From positions 1 through 54,055 of the forward strand of contig JAIUOK010000033.1 in NCBI GenBank assembly GCA_020161245.1: 54,055 bases of DNA. The letters run 5' to 3'. A program made the position numbers and the translations under genes. Shown piece by piece: positions 16,879 to 26,677 of the stretch. A model generated the notes under the pieces. That model worked only from the letters and a program-made list of their open reading frames with translations, was not told the DNA's origin and ran no database searches. The DNA is from Actinomycetota bacterium. Lineage in GTDB: Bacteria; Actinomycetota; Actinomycetes; S36-B12; CAIYMF01. The number at the start of each line of letters is the position of its first letter. Position 1 is the first letter of the stretch.

Positions 16879-17508
16879 GTGACCGCCGTGCCCCACCAGT
16901 CCGCGCGCTCCCGGCTCGTCGTCCTCGTCTCCGGGTCCGGCAGCAACCTGCAGGCCCTGCTCGACGCCGCGGAGGACCCGCGCTACCCCGCCGAGGTGGT
17001 GTCGGTCGGCTCGGATGTGAAGGACGCGTACGGCCTCGTCCGCGCCGGAGCGGCGGGCGTCCCCTTCTGGGCGCTCGAGCCGTCCGACTTCGCCGACCGC
17101 CCCGCCTGGACCGAGGCGCTGGCCGACGCCGTCGCGGCGCACGAGCCCGACTGGGTCGTGTGCGCCGGGTTCATGCGGATCCTCGGCCCGGCCTTCGTCC
17201 AGCGCTTCGCCGGCCGCATCGTCAACACCCACCCGGCGCTGCTGCCGAGCTTCCCGGGCGCGCACGGCGTCCGCGACGCGCTCGCCTACGGCGTCAAGGT
17301 CACCGGCTGCACCGTCCACCTCGTCGACGAGGGCGTCGACACCGGCCCCGTCCTCGCGCAGGCCGCCGTCGCGGTCGAGCCCGACGACGACGAGGCGTCG
17401 CTCCACGAGCGCATCAAGACCGTCGAGCGCGAGCTGCTCGTCGAGACCGTGGCCGCCCTCGCGGCTCGCGGCTGCACCGTCACCGGCAGGAAGGCGTCCA
17501 TCCCGTGA
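16879..17508 (+). CDS. purN: Phosphoribosylglycinamide formyltransferase
   Basis: The 209-residue enzyme transfers the formyl group of 10-formyl-THF to GAR in purine synthesis. The GAR-phosphate loop '[13 protein letters not shown]' is near the N terminus. The catalytic Asn/His are in '[14 protein letters not shown]' and the catalytic Asp is in '[12 protein letters not shown]'. Length is normal for the single-domain bacterial enzyme. The start is GTG 16879. Its stop overlaps the GTG of purH (GTGA). Confidence 0.97.
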   Translation: MTAVPHQSARSRLVVLVSGSGSNLQALLDAAEDPRYPAEVVSVGSDVKDAYGLVRAGAAGVPFWALEPSDFADRPAWTEALADAVAAHEPDWVVCAGFMRILGPAFVQRFAGRIVNTHPALLPSFPGAHGVRDALAYGVKVTGCTVHLVDEGVDTGPVLAQAAVAVEPDDDEASLHERIKTVERELLVETVAALAARGCTVTGRKASIP

Positions 17509-19070
17509 GCACCCGTCCGATCCGTCGTGCGCTCGTCTCGGTCTACGACAAGACCGGCCTCGACGAGCTGGCGCGCGGGCTGGCCGACGCCGGCGTCGAG
17601 ATCGTGTCCACCGGCTCCACGGCGTCGCGCATCGCGTCGCTGGGCATCTCCGTCACGCAGGTGCAGGACCTCACCGGCTTCCCGGAGTGCCTCGACGGCC
17701 GCGTGAAGACGCTGCACCCCAAGGTGCACGCCGGCATCCTCGCCGACCTGCGCCTGCCCGAGCACCAGTCGCAGCTCGACGAGCTCGGCATCGCGCCGTT
17801 CGAGCTGGTGGTGGTGAACCTCTACCCGTTCGTCGACACCGTCGCCTCGGGCGCTACTCCGGACGAGTGCATCGAGCAGATCGACATCGGCGGCCCCACC
17901 ATGGTGCGCGCCGCGGCGAAGAACCACCCGAGCGTCGCGGTGGTCACCTCGCCGTCGTACTACGCCGACGTGCTGGCGGCGGTGGCCCGCGGCGGCTTCA
18001 CGCTCGAGGAGCGCCAGCGCCTCGCCGCCGAGGCGTTCATCCACACGGCCAACTACGACGTCGCGGTGGCGAGCTACCTCGGCAACGTGGTGTCGCCGTC
18101 CGACTCGGGCACCGGCTTCCCGGCGTGGATCGGCGCCACGTGGGAGCGCGCCGAGGTGCTGCGCTACGGCGAGAACCCGCACCAGCGCGCCGCTCTCTAC
18201 GTCACCAACGCCGCGCTCACCCCCGGGCTCGCCCAGGCCGAGCAGCTGCACGGCAAGGAGATGTCCTACAACAACTACGTCGACGCCGACGCCGCCCGCC
18301 GCGCCGCGTACGACCACGCCGAGCCAGCCGTCGCGATCATCAAGCACGCCAACCCGTGCGGCATCGCCGTCGGCGCCGACATCGCCGAGGCCCACCTCAA
18401 GGCGCACGAGACCGACCCGGTGTCGGCGTTCGGCGGCGTCATCGCCGCGAACCGTCCGGTGACAGCCGAGATGGCCCGCCAGGTCGCCGAGGTGTTCACC
18501 GAGGTCGTCGTCGCTCCCGGCTACGACGACGACGCGCTCGCCATCCTCACCGAGAAGAAGAACCTGCGGCTGCTCGTGGCTGCCGCTGTGCCCGAGCGCG
18601 GCGCGATCGAGATCCGGCCGGTGTCGGGCGGGATCCTGCTGCAGTCGCAGGACCGCATCGACGCGGCGGGCGACGACCCGACGACGTGGACGCTGGCCTG
18701 CGGCGAACCGGCCGACGAGGCGACCCTGCGCGACCTCGTTTTCGCCTGGCGCGCCTGCCGCTCTGTGAAGAGCAACGCGATCCTGCTCGCCAAGGACGGT
18801 GCCGCGGTCGGCGTCGGCATGGGCCAGGTCAACCGGGTCGACTCCGCGCGGCTCGCCGTCTCCCGCGCTGGCGAAGACCGCGCCCGCGGCTCCGTCGGCG
18901 CCAGCGACGCGTTCTTCCCGTTTCCGGATGGCCTCGAGGTGCTCACCGCTGCCGGCGTCACGGCGATCGTGCAGCCGGGCGGCTCGGTCCGCGACGACGA
19001 GGTGATCGCCGCGGCGACCGCCGCCGGCGTCACCATGTACCTCACCGGCACCCGCCACTTCTTCCACTGA
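17505..19070 (+). CDS. purH: Bifunctional AICAR formyltransferase/IMP cyclohydrolase
   Basis: The 521-residue enzyme carries out the last two steps to IMP. The N-terminal cyclohydrolase (MGS-like) domain shows '[15 protein letters not shown]' and '[20 protein letters not shown]' features ('[12 protein letters not shown]'). The C-terminal transformylase domain has '[13 protein letters not shown]', '[12 protein letters not shown]', 'KHANPCGIA' (catalytic Lys-His) and the terminal '[10 protein letters not shown]'. GTG 17505 overlaps the purN stop. A 25-bp hairpin begins 2 bases after its stop. Confidence 0.97.
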   Translation: MSTRPIRRALVSVYDKTGLDELARGLADAGVEIVSTGSTASRIASLGISVTQVQDLTGFPECLDGRVKTLHPKVHAGILADLRLPEHQSQLDELGIAPFELVVVNLYPFVDTVASGATPDECIEQIDIGGPTMVRAAAKNHPSVAVVTSPSYYADVLAAVARGGFTLEERQRLAAEAFIHTANYDVAVASYLGNVVSPSDSGTGFPAWIGATWERAEVLRYGENPHQRAALYVTNAALTPGLAQAEQLHGKEMSYNNYVDADAARRAAYDHAEPAVAIIKHANPCGIAVGADIAEAHLKAHETDPVSAFGGVIAANRPVTAEMARQVAEVFTEVVVAPGYDDDALAILTEKKNLRLLVAAAVPERGAIEIRPVSGGILLQSQDRIDAAGDDPTTWTLACGEPADEATLRDLVFAWRACRSVKSNAILLAKDGAAVGVGMGQVNRVDSARLAVSRAGEDRARGSVGASDAFFPFPDGLEVLTAAGVTAIVQPGGSVRDDEVIAAATAAGVTMYLTGTRHFFH

Positions 19071-19071
19071 C

Positions 19072-19125
19072 CCGCTCTGGATGGGTGAGCGGCGGCTATG
19101 GCCGTCGCTCACCCATCCAGAGCGG
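19072..19125. repeat. Long hairpin, copy 1 of the CGCTCTGGATGGGTGA family
   Basis: The left arm 19072-19096 pairs with the right arm 19101-19125 over 25 bp with one G-T wobble and a 4-base loop (tatg). It lies between the convergent purH and AIM24 genes, so it could serve as a two-way terminator. The outer core CGCTCTGGATGGGTGA and its complement recur at 19907-19958 and 52783-52834. Confidence 0.85.
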
Positions 19126-19130
19126 AACTG

Positions 19131-19808
19131 TCAGCTGGGCTGGGTGTGGCGGGGCAGGCGTGCGTCGAGCCACATGATGAGGTCGCTGGTGCTGCGCGTC
19201 TGCAGCCACACGCGACCAGGCCCGACGAAGTCGGCGACGAGCCCCTCGCCGCCGAGCAGGGTGGTCTTCCACGAGCCCGCCTTGCGTACGCGGTACTGCA
19301 CCGAGCTGTCGAACGCGACGATGTGGCCGCTGTCGATCGTCACCTGCTCGCCGGCACCGAGCACCATGTCGCGCAGGCCGCCGTACGCCGACACGAGCAG
19401 GTGCCCCGTGCCGCTGCAGCGCAGCAGCACCAGGCCGGCGCCGCTGAAGAACCCCTTGGCGCCGCCCCACTTGGAGTCGACGTCGACCGTGGTGTCCGAC
19501 GCGATCCACGAGCCGGACTGCACCATGAGGTCCTGCCCGGTCAGGTCGATGTCGACCATGTCGCCGGCCAGCACCGGTGCGAGCCCGACGATGCCGCCCG
19601 TGCGCGACGTGAAGTCGTTGACGAAGAAGCTCTCGCCGCCGAGGGTGCGACGTAGGCCGCGCATGAAGCCGCCCTGCGTGGACGTCGCGATCTCGACGTC
19701 GCCCCGGGTCATCGCCATCGCGCCGCTCTCGAGCCGGACGGCGCCGCCGGGCGGCAGCGTCACCTCGGCGTAGGCGAACGCCGGGCGCCCCGTGATCTCG
19801 ACCTGCAT
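19131..19808 (-). CDS. AIM24-family protein (TIGR00266/DUF124)
   Basis: The 225-residue protein consists of a repeated beta-sheet fold rich in Gly. Typical phrases are 'FAYAEVTLPPGGAVRLESGAM', 'FFVNDFTSRTGGIVGLAP', 'SGAGLVLLRCSGTGHLLVSAYG' and 'DSGHIVAFDSSV'. The biochemical role of bacterial members is unknown; a mitochondrial relative, Aim24, affects inner-membrane organisation. ATG 19808 is strongly supported by GAGGGAGAGG directly upstream, so the longer open frame is not used. It is a single gene, convergent with purH and divergent from the DMT gene. Confidence 0.88.
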   Translation of the reverse strand: MQVEITGRPAFAYAEVTLPPGGAVRLESGAMAMTRGDVEIATSTQGGFMRGLRRTLGGESFFVNDFTSRTGGIVGLAPVLAGDMVDIDLTGQDLMVQSGSWIASDTTVDVDSKWGGAKGFFSGAGLVLLRCSGTGHLLVSAYGGLRDMVLGAGEQVTIDSGHIVAFDSSVQYRVRKAGSWKTTLLGGEGLVADFVGPGRVWLQTRSTSDLIMWLDARLPRHTQPS

Positions 19809-19906
19809 GTCCCTCTCCCTCCGCGGGCCGCGCCCGCCGCGTCGTCGTCCCTCGATCCTGGCACCGCGCGGCGCCTCCCGGACGTCGTAACCGTCACCTC
19901 CCCACC

Positions 19907-19958
19907 CGCTCTGGATGGGTGACGCGTCGCCATACGGTCGCGTCACCCATCCAGAGCG
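19907..19958. repeat. Long hairpin, copy 2 of the CGCTCTGGATGGGTGA family
   Basis: A perfect 20-bp stem (19907-19926 with 19939-19958) encloses a 12-base loop. Unlike copies 1 and 3 it lies between divergent genes (AIM24 and the DMT exporter), so it does not sit where a terminator is expected. Its right arm reaches the -35 position of the DMT promoter. The inner stem is GACGCG/CGCGTC where the other copies have GAGCG/CGCTC, so both arms have changed together. Confidence 0.85.
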
Positions 19959-19974
19959 AGGGTGCGGCCGTGCG

Positions 19975-19980
19975 TAGGCT
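19975..19980 (+). promoter_or_regulatory. -10 element (TAGGCT) of a probable leaderless promoter
   Basis: TAGGCT ends 6 bases before the ATG at 19987, so transcription probably starts at the start codon. No Shine-Dalgarno sequence is present, which agrees with a leaderless message. The right arm of the hairpin (to 19958) covers the expected -35 area. Confidence 0.5.
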
Positions 19981-19986
19981 GCGCGG

Positions 19987-20964
19987 ATGGTCGACGGCGA
20001 GGCGCATCACCGGCATCCGGTGTGGGCCGTCGTCGTCGCGTTCTGCGTCGGCGTCGGCATCGTGGTGCAGAGCCGCATCAACGGGCAGCTCGCAGTCGAC
20101 GTGCAGGACGGGCTGCTCGCCGCCGTGCTGTCGTTCACCACCGGCTTCGTGATCCTGCTCGTGATCGTGGCCTCCCGGCGCACCACGCGGCATGCGCTCG
20201 TGGTCGAGCTGCAGGCGGAGCTGCGGTCGCGCAACCTGCGCTGGTGGCACCTGCTCGGCGGTCTCGGCGGAGCGACGCTCGTGGCGGGCCAGGGCCTCGC
20301 GGTCCCGGTGCTGGGCCTCGCGCTGTTCACGGTGCTCGTCGTCGCCGGCAACACCGGCACCGCGATCGGCGTCGACCGCGCGGGCATCGGGCCGGGGATC
20401 CCGCGGCCGGTGACGGGACGCCGCATCGCGGCGGCCCTCATCACCACCGGGGCCGTGGCGCTCGCAGTCTCTGGGCGGGTCGTGCTCGGCGACGTCGCGG
20501 CGTGGGCGATCGTGCTGGCCGTCGTCGCCGGGGCGGCCATCGCCGTGCAGCCGGCGCTCAACGGCCAGATCGCCCACCGCACCGGCGATGCGCTCGCCGC
20601 CACCACGGTCAACTTCGCCGTCGGCACCGCTGCGCTGATCCTCGCCCTGGCGGCGGAGCACGCGCTCGGGCACGGCTGGACGGCGCCGCCGATGCCGTGG
20701 GAGCAGCCCGTCCTCTGGCTCGGCGGCCCGGTGGGGATCCTGTTCATCGTGGGCGCGACGGTGGTGGTGAAGCCGCTCGGTGTGCTGCTCTACGGCCTGC
20801 TCAGCATCGCCGGGCAGCTGTCGATGTCGCTCCTGCTCGACCTGGTGCTGCCCACCCCGGGCACGGTCGTCACGTGGCAGCTCATCACCGGAGTCGTCCT
20901 CACCGGCCTCGCCGTCGCCTGGGCGGCGCAGAGCCCGCGGGCGGCCCGGACGACGAGGGCCTGA
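19987..20964 (+). CDS. DMT-superfamily membrane transporter, YdcZ/DUF606 type
   Basis: The 325-residue protein has about ten hydrophobic segments in two similar halves. The DUF606 pattern 'G-x-x-x-x-x-Q-S-x-I-N-G-x-L' appears as 'VGIVVQSRINGQLA' in the first half and 'GAAIAVQPALNGQIA' in the second. This supports an internally duplicated YdcZ-like exporter. The substrate is not known for most members. A leaderless TAGGCT promoter precedes it, and the DUF3291 gene follows after 4 bases. Confidence 0.88.
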   Translation: MVDGEAHHRHPVWAVVVAFCVGVGIVVQSRINGQLAVDVQDGLLAAVLSFTTGFVILLVIVASRRTTRHALVVELQAELRSRNLRWWHLLGGLGGATLVAGQGLAVPVLGLALFTVLVVAGNTGTAIGVDRAGIGPGIPRPVTGRRIAAALITTGAVALAVSGRVVLGDVAAWAIVLAVVAGAAIAVQPALNGQIAHRTGDALAATTVNFAVGTAALILALAAEHALGHGWTAPPMPWEQPVLWLGGPVGILFIVGATVVVKPLGVLLYGLLSIAGQLSMSLLLDLVLPTPGTVVTWQLITGVVLTGLAVAWAAQSPRAARTTRA

Positions 20965-20968
20965 CGCC

Positions 20969-21400
20969 ATGCATCTGGCTCAGTTCAACATCTCGTGGCT
21001 GCGGCAGCCGATCGACCACCCGGACCTGGCACCGTTCGTGGCGGCCTACGACCCTGTCCTCGCCGAGGCTTCGGCCGCCCCGGGCTTCGTGTGGCGCCAC
21101 ACGGAATCGACGTCGGTGCCGAGAGCACGTCTGTTCGGGCGCGATGCGATCGTGAACCTCTCGGTGTGGACCGGGCCGGACGAGCTGGCCGCGTTCGTGC
21201 GTGCCGGTACGCACCTCGAGGTGATGCGGCAGCGGCAGCAGTTCTTCCGCGCGCACGAGGGGCCGAGCCTCGTCCTGTGGTGGATCGAGGAAGGCACCCG
21301 CCCGACGCTGGCGCACGCTGCCGATCGGCTGAGTCTGCTCGGCGAGGAGGGCCCGGGGCCCGACGCGTTCACGTTCGGGGGCATCCGCGGCCCGGGCTGA
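20969..21400 (+). CDS. DUF3291-family protein, paralogue 1
   Basis: The 143-residue soluble protein has the DUF3291 pattern: 'LAQFNISWLRQPIDHPDLAPF' at the start, 'APGFVWRH' and 'NLSVWTGPDELAAFV' in the middle, then 'LVLWWIEEGTRPTLAHA' and 'GPDAFTF' near the end. The fold is related to the dimeric alpha/beta-barrel (monooxygenase-like) group, but no function is established. It follows the DMT gene by 4 bases. A second, clearly related copy lies at 22006-22458. Confidence 0.85.
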   Translation: MHLAQFNISWLRQPIDHPDLAPFVAAYDPVLAEASAAPGFVWRHTESTSVPRARLFGRDAIVNLSVWTGPDELAAFVRAGTHLEVMRQRQQFFRAHEGPSLVLWWIEEGTRPTLAHAADRLSLLGEEGPGPDAFTFGGIRGPG

Positions 21401-21535
21401 CGGCGGCGACATCCCGGCGTTCTGCCGTGTTGCGCCTCGCGGCAGGCCGGTGCGGGTGCAGGATCGGATGCGGCACAGTCCCCACGCGCGGCCGGCAGGG
21501 CGCCGGTCCCGCACCCCCGGACGAGAGAGGCCCCG

Positions 21536-21910
21536 ATGAACCTCGGCGACGCCCTGCTGTGGCTCGTGTACTTCTTCTTCATGATCGTCTACTTCATGAT
21601 GATCTTCTGGATCATCGGCGACCTGTTCCGCCGTGACGACATCGGCGGCTTCGCCAAGGCGCTGTGGATCATCGTCCTGCTGTTCATCCCGCTGCTGACG
21701 ATGCTCATCTACGTCATCACGCAGGGCAGCAAGATGACCGAGCGCCGGATGGCCGAGTACGGCCAGCTCAAGGCGCAGCAGGACGCGTACATCAAGAACG
21801 TCGCGCGCGGCGACACGTCGTCCCAGATCAAGCAGGCGCACGACCTGCTGCAGTCCGGCGCGATCACGCAGGCCGAGTACGACGCCCTCAAGGCGAAGGC
21901 GCTGTCCTGA
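21536..21910 (+). CDS. Small membrane protein with a C-terminal SHOCT domain
   Basis: The 124-residue protein has two N-terminal membrane segments ('LVYFFFMIVYFMMIFWIIGDL', 'ALWIIVLLFIPLLTMLIYVI', a PLDc_N-like hairpin), a short charged helix and a SHOCT motif: 'AHDLLQSGAITQAEYDALKAKAL'. SHOCT is a short oligomerisation module and the cellular role is unknown. ATG 21536 follows GAGAGG with good spacing. It sits between the two DUF3291 paralogues and is followed by a terminator-like hairpin. Confidence 0.88.
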   Translation: MNLGDALLWLVYFFFMIVYFMMIFWIIGDLFRRDDIGGFAKALWIIVLLFIPLLTMLIYVITQGSKMTERRMAEYGQLKAQQDAYIKNVARGDTSSQIKQAHDLLQSGAITQAEYDALKAKALS

Positions 21911-21926
21911 CCCGCTGATCCCGAAC

Positions 21927-21961
21927 CGGAGCCGGGCCGTCCGCGAGTCGGCCCGGCTCCG
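21927..21961 (+). terminator. Hairpin terminator after the SHOCT gene
   Basis: A perfect 12-bp stem, CGGAGCCGGGCC with GGCCCGGCTCCG, encloses an 11-base loop 17 bases after the stop. It ends shortly before the next promoter (TAGGCT at 21994). Confidence 0.75.
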
Positions 21962-21993
21962 CCGTGTCCGGGCCCGGAGGACGCGGGCCGACC

Positions 21994-21999
21994 TAGGCT
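21994..21999 (+). promoter_or_regulatory. -10 element (TAGGCT) of a probable leaderless promoter
   Basis: TAGGCT ends 6 bases before ATG 22006, with no Shine-Dalgarno between. The same arrangement is seen before the DMT, 2'-5' ligase and add genes. Confidence 0.5.
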
Positions 22000-22005
22000 C
22001 GGGGC

Positions 22006-22458
22006 ATGCCCCAGCTCGCCCAGCTCAACGTGGCGCTGCTCCGCCACCCCCTCGACCACCCCGATCTCGAGCCGTTCGTGTCGCGGCTCGACGAGGTCAA
22101 TGCCCAGGCCGACGCCGCCCCCGGGTTCGTCTGGCGGCTGCAGGAGGAGACCGGCAACGCCACCGGGCTGCGGCCGTGGGGCGAGGAGATGATCGTCAAC
22201 CTCTCGGTGTGGGACGGCTTGGAGAGTCTGCGCGCCTATGTCTACGCGCCGGGGCACGTCGAGGTGCTCAGGGCCCGCCGCCGGTTCTTCGTCCCGATGG
22301 GGACGCCGCACCTGGTGCTCTGGTGGGTCCCCGACGGCCACCGCCCCACGCTGGAGGAGGCGCGGGAGCGGCTGACCCTCCTGGAGCGGAATGGCCCCGG
22401 GCCCGATGCGTTCACGCTGGCCGCGGCGTTCCCCGTCGGTGCGGTCCAGGGTCCCTGA
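22006..22458 (+). CDS. DUF3291-family protein, paralogue 2
   Basis: The 150-residue protein shares the full pattern of the copy at 20969-21400: 'LAQLNVALLRHPLDHPDLEPF', 'APGFVWRLQEE', 'MIVNLSVWDG', 'LVLWWVPDGHRPTLEEA' and 'GPGPDAFTLA'. The two differ throughout, so the duplication is old. This copy has its own leaderless promoter and lies 22 bases before folD. No function is known. Confidence 0.85.
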   Translation: MPQLAQLNVALLRHPLDHPDLEPFVSRLDEVNAQADAAPGFVWRLQEETGNATGLRPWGEEMIVNLSVWDGLESLRAYVYAPGHVEVLRARRRFFVPMGTPHLVLWWVPDGHRPTLEEARERLTLLERNGPGPDAFTLAAAFPVGAVQGP

Positions 22459-22480
22459 GGCGGTCTGACAGGATGCCGAC

Positions 22481-23338
22481 GTGACGGCGACGATCCTCGA
22501 CGGCAAGGCCACCGCGGCCGCGATCAAGTCCGAGCTGGCTGCCCGCGTGGCGCGCCTGAAGGAGCACGGCGTCTCGCCGGGCCTGGGCACCGTGCTCGTC
22601 GGCGACGACCCCGGCAGCCACTCCTACGTGGCCGGCAAGCACCGCGACTGCGCCGAGGTCGGCATCGCGTCGCTGCGGGCCGACCTCCCGGCCGACGCCA
22701 CGCAGGCGCAGGTCGACGAGGCGATCCAGCGCCTCAACGAGGACCCCGCCTGCACCGGCTACATCGTGCAGCTGCCGCTGCCGAAGGGGCTCGACGAGGC
22801 GCGGGCCCTCGAGCTCATCGACCCCGACAAGGACGCCGACGGGCTGCACCCCACCAACCTCGGCCGCCTCGTGCTCAACATCCCCGCACCGCTGCCGTGC
22901 ACGCCACGCGGCATCGTGGAGCTGCTGCGCCGGTACGACGTGCCGATCAACGGCGCCGAGGTGGCGGTCGTCGGCCGAGGCGTCACCGTCGGCCGCCCGC
23001 TCGGCCTGCTGCTCACCCGCAAGTCCGAGGACGCCACCGTCACCCTCTGCCACACCGGCACGAAGGACGTCGCCGCCCACACCCGCGGCGCCGACATCGT
23101 CGTCGCAGCCGCAGGTGTGGCCCACCTGCTCACGCCCGACATGGTCAAGCCCGGCGCAGCCGTCCTCGACGTCGGCATCACCCGCACCGATGCCGGCCTC
23201 GTCGGCGATGTGCACCCCGACGTCCGCGACATCGCGGCCTTCGTGGCGCCCATGCCGGGCGGCGTGGGGCCGATGACGCGCGCGATGCTCATCCTCAACG
23301 TCGTCGAGGCCGCCGAGCGCGCGGCCGGGATCGCCTGA
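22481..23338 (+). CDS. folD: Bifunctional 5,10-methylene-THF dehydrogenase/5,10-methenyl-THF cyclohydrolase
   Basis: The 285-residue enzyme makes 10-formyl-THF, the one-carbon donor used by PurN and PurH. The catalytic Tyr/Lys are in '[12 protein letters not shown]' and substrate-binding residues are in '[10 protein letters not shown]' and '[11 protein letters not shown]'. The NADP site is '[16 protein letters not shown]' and the C terminus has '[14 protein letters not shown]'. The start is GTG 22481. It is followed by the DUF3017 gene after 10 bases, an arrangement common in Actinomycetota. Confidence 0.97.
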   Translation: MTATILDGKATAAAIKSELAARVARLKEHGVSPGLGTVLVGDDPGSHSYVAGKHRDCAEVGIASLRADLPADATQAQVDEAIQRLNEDPACTGYIVQLPLPKGLDEARALELIDPDKDADGLHPTNLGRLVLNIPAPLPCTPRGIVELLRRYDVPINGAEVAVVGRGVTVGRPLGLLLTRKSEDATVTLCHTGTKDVAAHTRGADIVVAAAGVAHLLTPDMVKPGAAVLDVGITRTDAGLVGDVHPDVRDIAAFVAPMPGGVGPMTRAMLILNVVEAAERAAGIA

Positions 23339-23348
23339 CGCCTCGGCC

Positions 23349-23651
23349 ATGGGCACCGGGGCGCAGACCGACGAGCCGGCCTCCCGCCGCCGCCTGGCGG
23401 AGTGGCCGATCGCCGTCGTGCTCGCCGTCGTACTCGCGGGCCTGGCGGTCGTGGCCCTCGGCCACTTCCGGCGCGGCACCGTCGTGATCTCCTTCGCCGT
23501 CGCGCTGGCGCTTTTCCTGCGGATCCTGCTCTCGGACGCCGACGCCGGTCTCCTGCGCGTGCGCTCCAAGCGGATCGACGTCGCGGTCCTCGCGGTGCTC
23601 GCGGTGGGCACGGGGATCCTGTCGCTGTGGGTGCCCCCGCCGACCACGTGA
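23349..23651 (+). CDS. DUF3017 small membrane protein
   Basis: The 100-residue protein has three predicted membrane segments ('WPIAVVLAVVLAGLAVVALG', 'GTVVISFAVALALFLRILL', 'IDVAVLAVLAVGTGILSLWV'), with the conserved 'RVRSKRIDV' turn before the last one. DUF3017 proteins sit between folD and mdh in many Actinomycetota and have no known function. The start is ATG 23349, 10 bases after folD. Confidence 0.85.
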   Translation: MGTGAQTDEPASRRRLAEWPIAVVLAVVLAGLAVVALGHFRRGTVVISFAVALALFLRILLSDADAGLLRVRSKRIDVAVLAVLAVGTGILSLWVPPPTT

Positions 23652-23666
23652 GGCCCCGCCAGGGGC

Positions 23667-24752
<1,086 letters not shown>

Positions 24753-24808
24753 CCCGTCCCACCACCCCAGCGTGGCGCCGGACGGCGTCGCAGATTCAGG
24801 AGAACCCC

Positions 24809-26023
24809 GTGGCGAAGATCAAGGTCGTCAACCCTGTCGTCGAGCTCGATGGCGACGAGATGACGCGGATCATCTGGCAGTTCATCAAGGACAAGCTGAT
24901 CCTCCCGTACCTCGACATCGACCTGAAGTACTACGACCTGTCGGTGCAGAAGCGCGATGAGACCGACGACCAGATCACCATCGACGCCGCCAACGCCATC
25001 AAGCAGTACGGCGTCGGCGTCAAGTGCGCGACGATCACCCCCGACGAGGCGCGCGTCGAGGAGTTCGGCCTCAAGAAGATGTGGAAGTCGCCCAACGGCA
25101 CGATCCGCAACATCCTCGGCGGCGTCATCTTCCGCGAGCCGATCGTCATCTCCAACATCCCGCGCCTGGTGCCCGGCTGGACCAAGCCGATCATCATCGG
25201 CCGCCACGCGTACGGCGACCAGTACCGCGCCACCGACTTCGTCGTGCCCGGCAAGGGCAAGCTGTCGGTGAAGTTCGTCCCGGAGGACGGCGGCGAGCCC
25301 ATCGAGCTCGACGTCTTCGACTACCCGGGCGGCGGCGTGTCGATGACGATGTACAACCTCGACGACTCGATCCGCGATTTCGCCCGCGCCTCGATGCGCT
25401 ACGGCCTCGACCGCGGCCTGCCGGTGTACCTGTCGACGAAGAACACGATCCTCAAGGCCTACGACGGCCGCTTCAAGGACATCTTCGCCGAGGTCTTCGA
25501 GACCGAGTTCAAGGAGCAGTTCGAGGCCGCCGGCATCACCTACGAGCACCGCCTCATCGACGACATGGTCGCGGCGGCGCTCAAGTGGGAGGGCGGCTAC
25601 GTCTGGGCCTGCAAGAACTACGACGGCGACGTCCAGTCCGACACCGTCGCGCAGGGCTTCGGCTCGCTCGGCCTCATGACCTCGGTGCTCATGACGCCGG
25701 ACGGCAAGACCGTCGAGGCCGAGGCGGCGCACGGCACCGTCACCCGCCACTACCGCCAGCACCAGCAGGGCAAGCCGACGTCGACCAACCCGATCGCGTC
25801 GATCTTCGCCTGGACCCAGGGCTTGGCCTACCGCGGCAAGATGGACGGCACCCCCGAGGTCACCGAGTTCGCCCAGACCCTCGAGCGCGTCTGCATCGAG
25901 ACGGTCGAGGAGGGCAAGATGACCAAGGACCTCGCCCTGCTCATCGGCCCGGACGCCCCGTGGCTGACCACCGAGCAGTTCCTCGACGCGATCGACGAGA
26001 ACCTCCAGAAGGCCATGGCCTGA
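24809..26023 (+). CDS. icd: NADP-dependent isocitrate dehydrogenase (type II, homodimeric)
   Basis: The 404-residue enzyme oxidatively decarboxylates isocitrate to 2-oxoglutarate. It belongs to the eukaryote-like type II group. Marks are '[19 protein letters not shown]', '[20 protein letters not shown]', '[12 protein letters not shown]' (substrate Ser/Asn/Arg), '[12 protein letters not shown]', '[10 protein letters not shown]' (metal-binding Asp) and '[14 protein letters not shown]' (NADP). GTG 24809 follows AGGAGA. A strong terminator begins 16 bases after the stop. Confidence 0.97.
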   Translation: MAKIKVVNPVVELDGDEMTRIIWQFIKDKLILPYLDIDLKYYDLSVQKRDETDDQITIDAANAIKQYGVGVKCATITPDEARVEEFGLKKMWKSPNGTIRNILGGVIFREPIVISNIPRLVPGWTKPIIIGRHAYGDQYRATDFVVPGKGKLSVKFVPEDGGEPIELDVFDYPGGGVSMTMYNLDDSIRDFARASMRYGLDRGLPVYLSTKNTILKAYDGRFKDIFAEVFETEFKEQFEAAGITYEHRLIDDMVAAALKWEGGYVWACKNYDGDVQSDTVAQGFGSLGLMTSVLMTPDGKTVEAEAAHGTVTRHYRQHQQGKPTSTNPIASIFAWTQGLAYRGKMDGTPEVTEFAQTLERVCIETVEEGKMTKDLALLIGPDAPWLTTEQFLDAIDENLQKAMA

Positions 26024-26038
26024 TCGCACTCCCTCGGT

Positions 26039-26071
26039 CGACGGCCCCCGGCACGATGCCGGGGGCCGTCG
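26039..26071 (+). terminator. Strong hairpin terminator after icd
   Basis: A 15-bp perfect stem with core ACGGCCCCCGGCA paired to TGCCGGGGGCCGT and a 3-base loop lies 16 bases after the icd stop. Confidence 0.85.
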
Positions 26072-26084
26072 TCGTCCGGGGCCG

Positions 26085-26146
26085 CGTGTCACACCCGCAA
26101 CGGCACCAAAGTCGGCGGACTTTGCTGCACTTGCTGGTGTTACGCG
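26085..26146. promoter_or_regulatory. Nested dyads upstream of the GNAT gene
   Basis: CGTGTCACACC (26085-26095) is the near complement of GGTGTTACGCG (26136-26146), 9 of 11 positions. Inside lies a perfect 7-bp hairpin, CAAAGTC ggcg GACTTTG (26107-26124). The pair is AT-richer than its surroundings and sits between the icd terminator and the GNAT start at 26182. It looks like a regulatory region; what binds it is unknown. Confidence 0.35.
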
Positions 26147-26181
26147 CGAGACGACGGGGTGGGCGGTGCCAGGATCGGGAC

Positions 26182-26673
26182 GTGACCACGCCGCATCTCG
26201 ACCGGCTGCATGTGCAGGTGGCGCGCCGGATGGACGCCCCGGCGCTGGCCGCGCTCAACCAGGTCGTCCAGCAGATGCACCACGAGTGGTCGGGCAACGA
26301 GTACCTCCCGCCGGATCCCCGTGCGGCTGAGGACTTCTTCCTCGCCAAGGTCGCCGACGCCTCCGCCGTCGTGCTGGTCGCCTTCCGCACCGGCCACCCT
26401 GTCGGCTTCCTCTACGCGCAGGAGATGCACCGCCCGCCCAACCCGTTCACGTCCGAGCTGCGCGTGCTCTACGTCGAGCAGGTCGTCGTCCTGCCGGAGA
26501 AGCGGCGCAGCGGGGTGGGGCGCGCGCTGTTCCACGCGGCCGAGCGGGCCGCGAGGGCTCGCGGCCTCGACGAGGTACGCCTCGAGACCGCCGCTGTGAA
26601 CGCCTCGGCCCAGGCGTTCTTCGACCGCCTCGGGTACAGCCCCTACTCGGTACGGCTGCGCAAGGGCATGTAG
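26182..26673 (+). CDS. GNAT-family N-acetyltransferase
   Basis: The 163-residue single-domain GNAT protein has the acetyl-CoA loop in 'VVVLPEKRRSGVGRALFHAAERAARARG' (core 'RRSGVGRAL') and the terminal 'VNASAQAFFDRLGYSPYS' helix-strand common to the family. GTG 26182 is preceded by AGGA at 11 bases. It lies 4 bases before the acyltransferase-3 gene, so the two are likely co-transcribed from the dyad-containing region. The substrate is unknown. Confidence 0.85.
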   Translation: MTTPHLDRLHVQVARRMDAPALAALNQVVQQMHHEWSGNEYLPPDPRAAEDFFLAKVADASAVVLVAFRTGHPVGFLYAQEMHRPPNPFTSELRVLYVEQVVVLPEKRRSGVGRALFHAAERAARARGLDEVRLETAAVNASAQAFFDRLGYSPYSVRLRKGM

Positions 26674-26677
26674 GGCC

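Noticed and set aside
19072..19958. CRISPR-like array from the two neighbouring long hairpins
   Set aside because: There are only two copies 800 bases apart with a gene between them. Each is a self-contained hairpin, and there are no regular spacers and no cas genes.
22870..23651. tRNA or small stable RNA in the folD-mdh region
   Set aside because: No cloverleaf or conserved RNA pattern could be drawn. The stretch is explained by folD and the DUF3017 gene.
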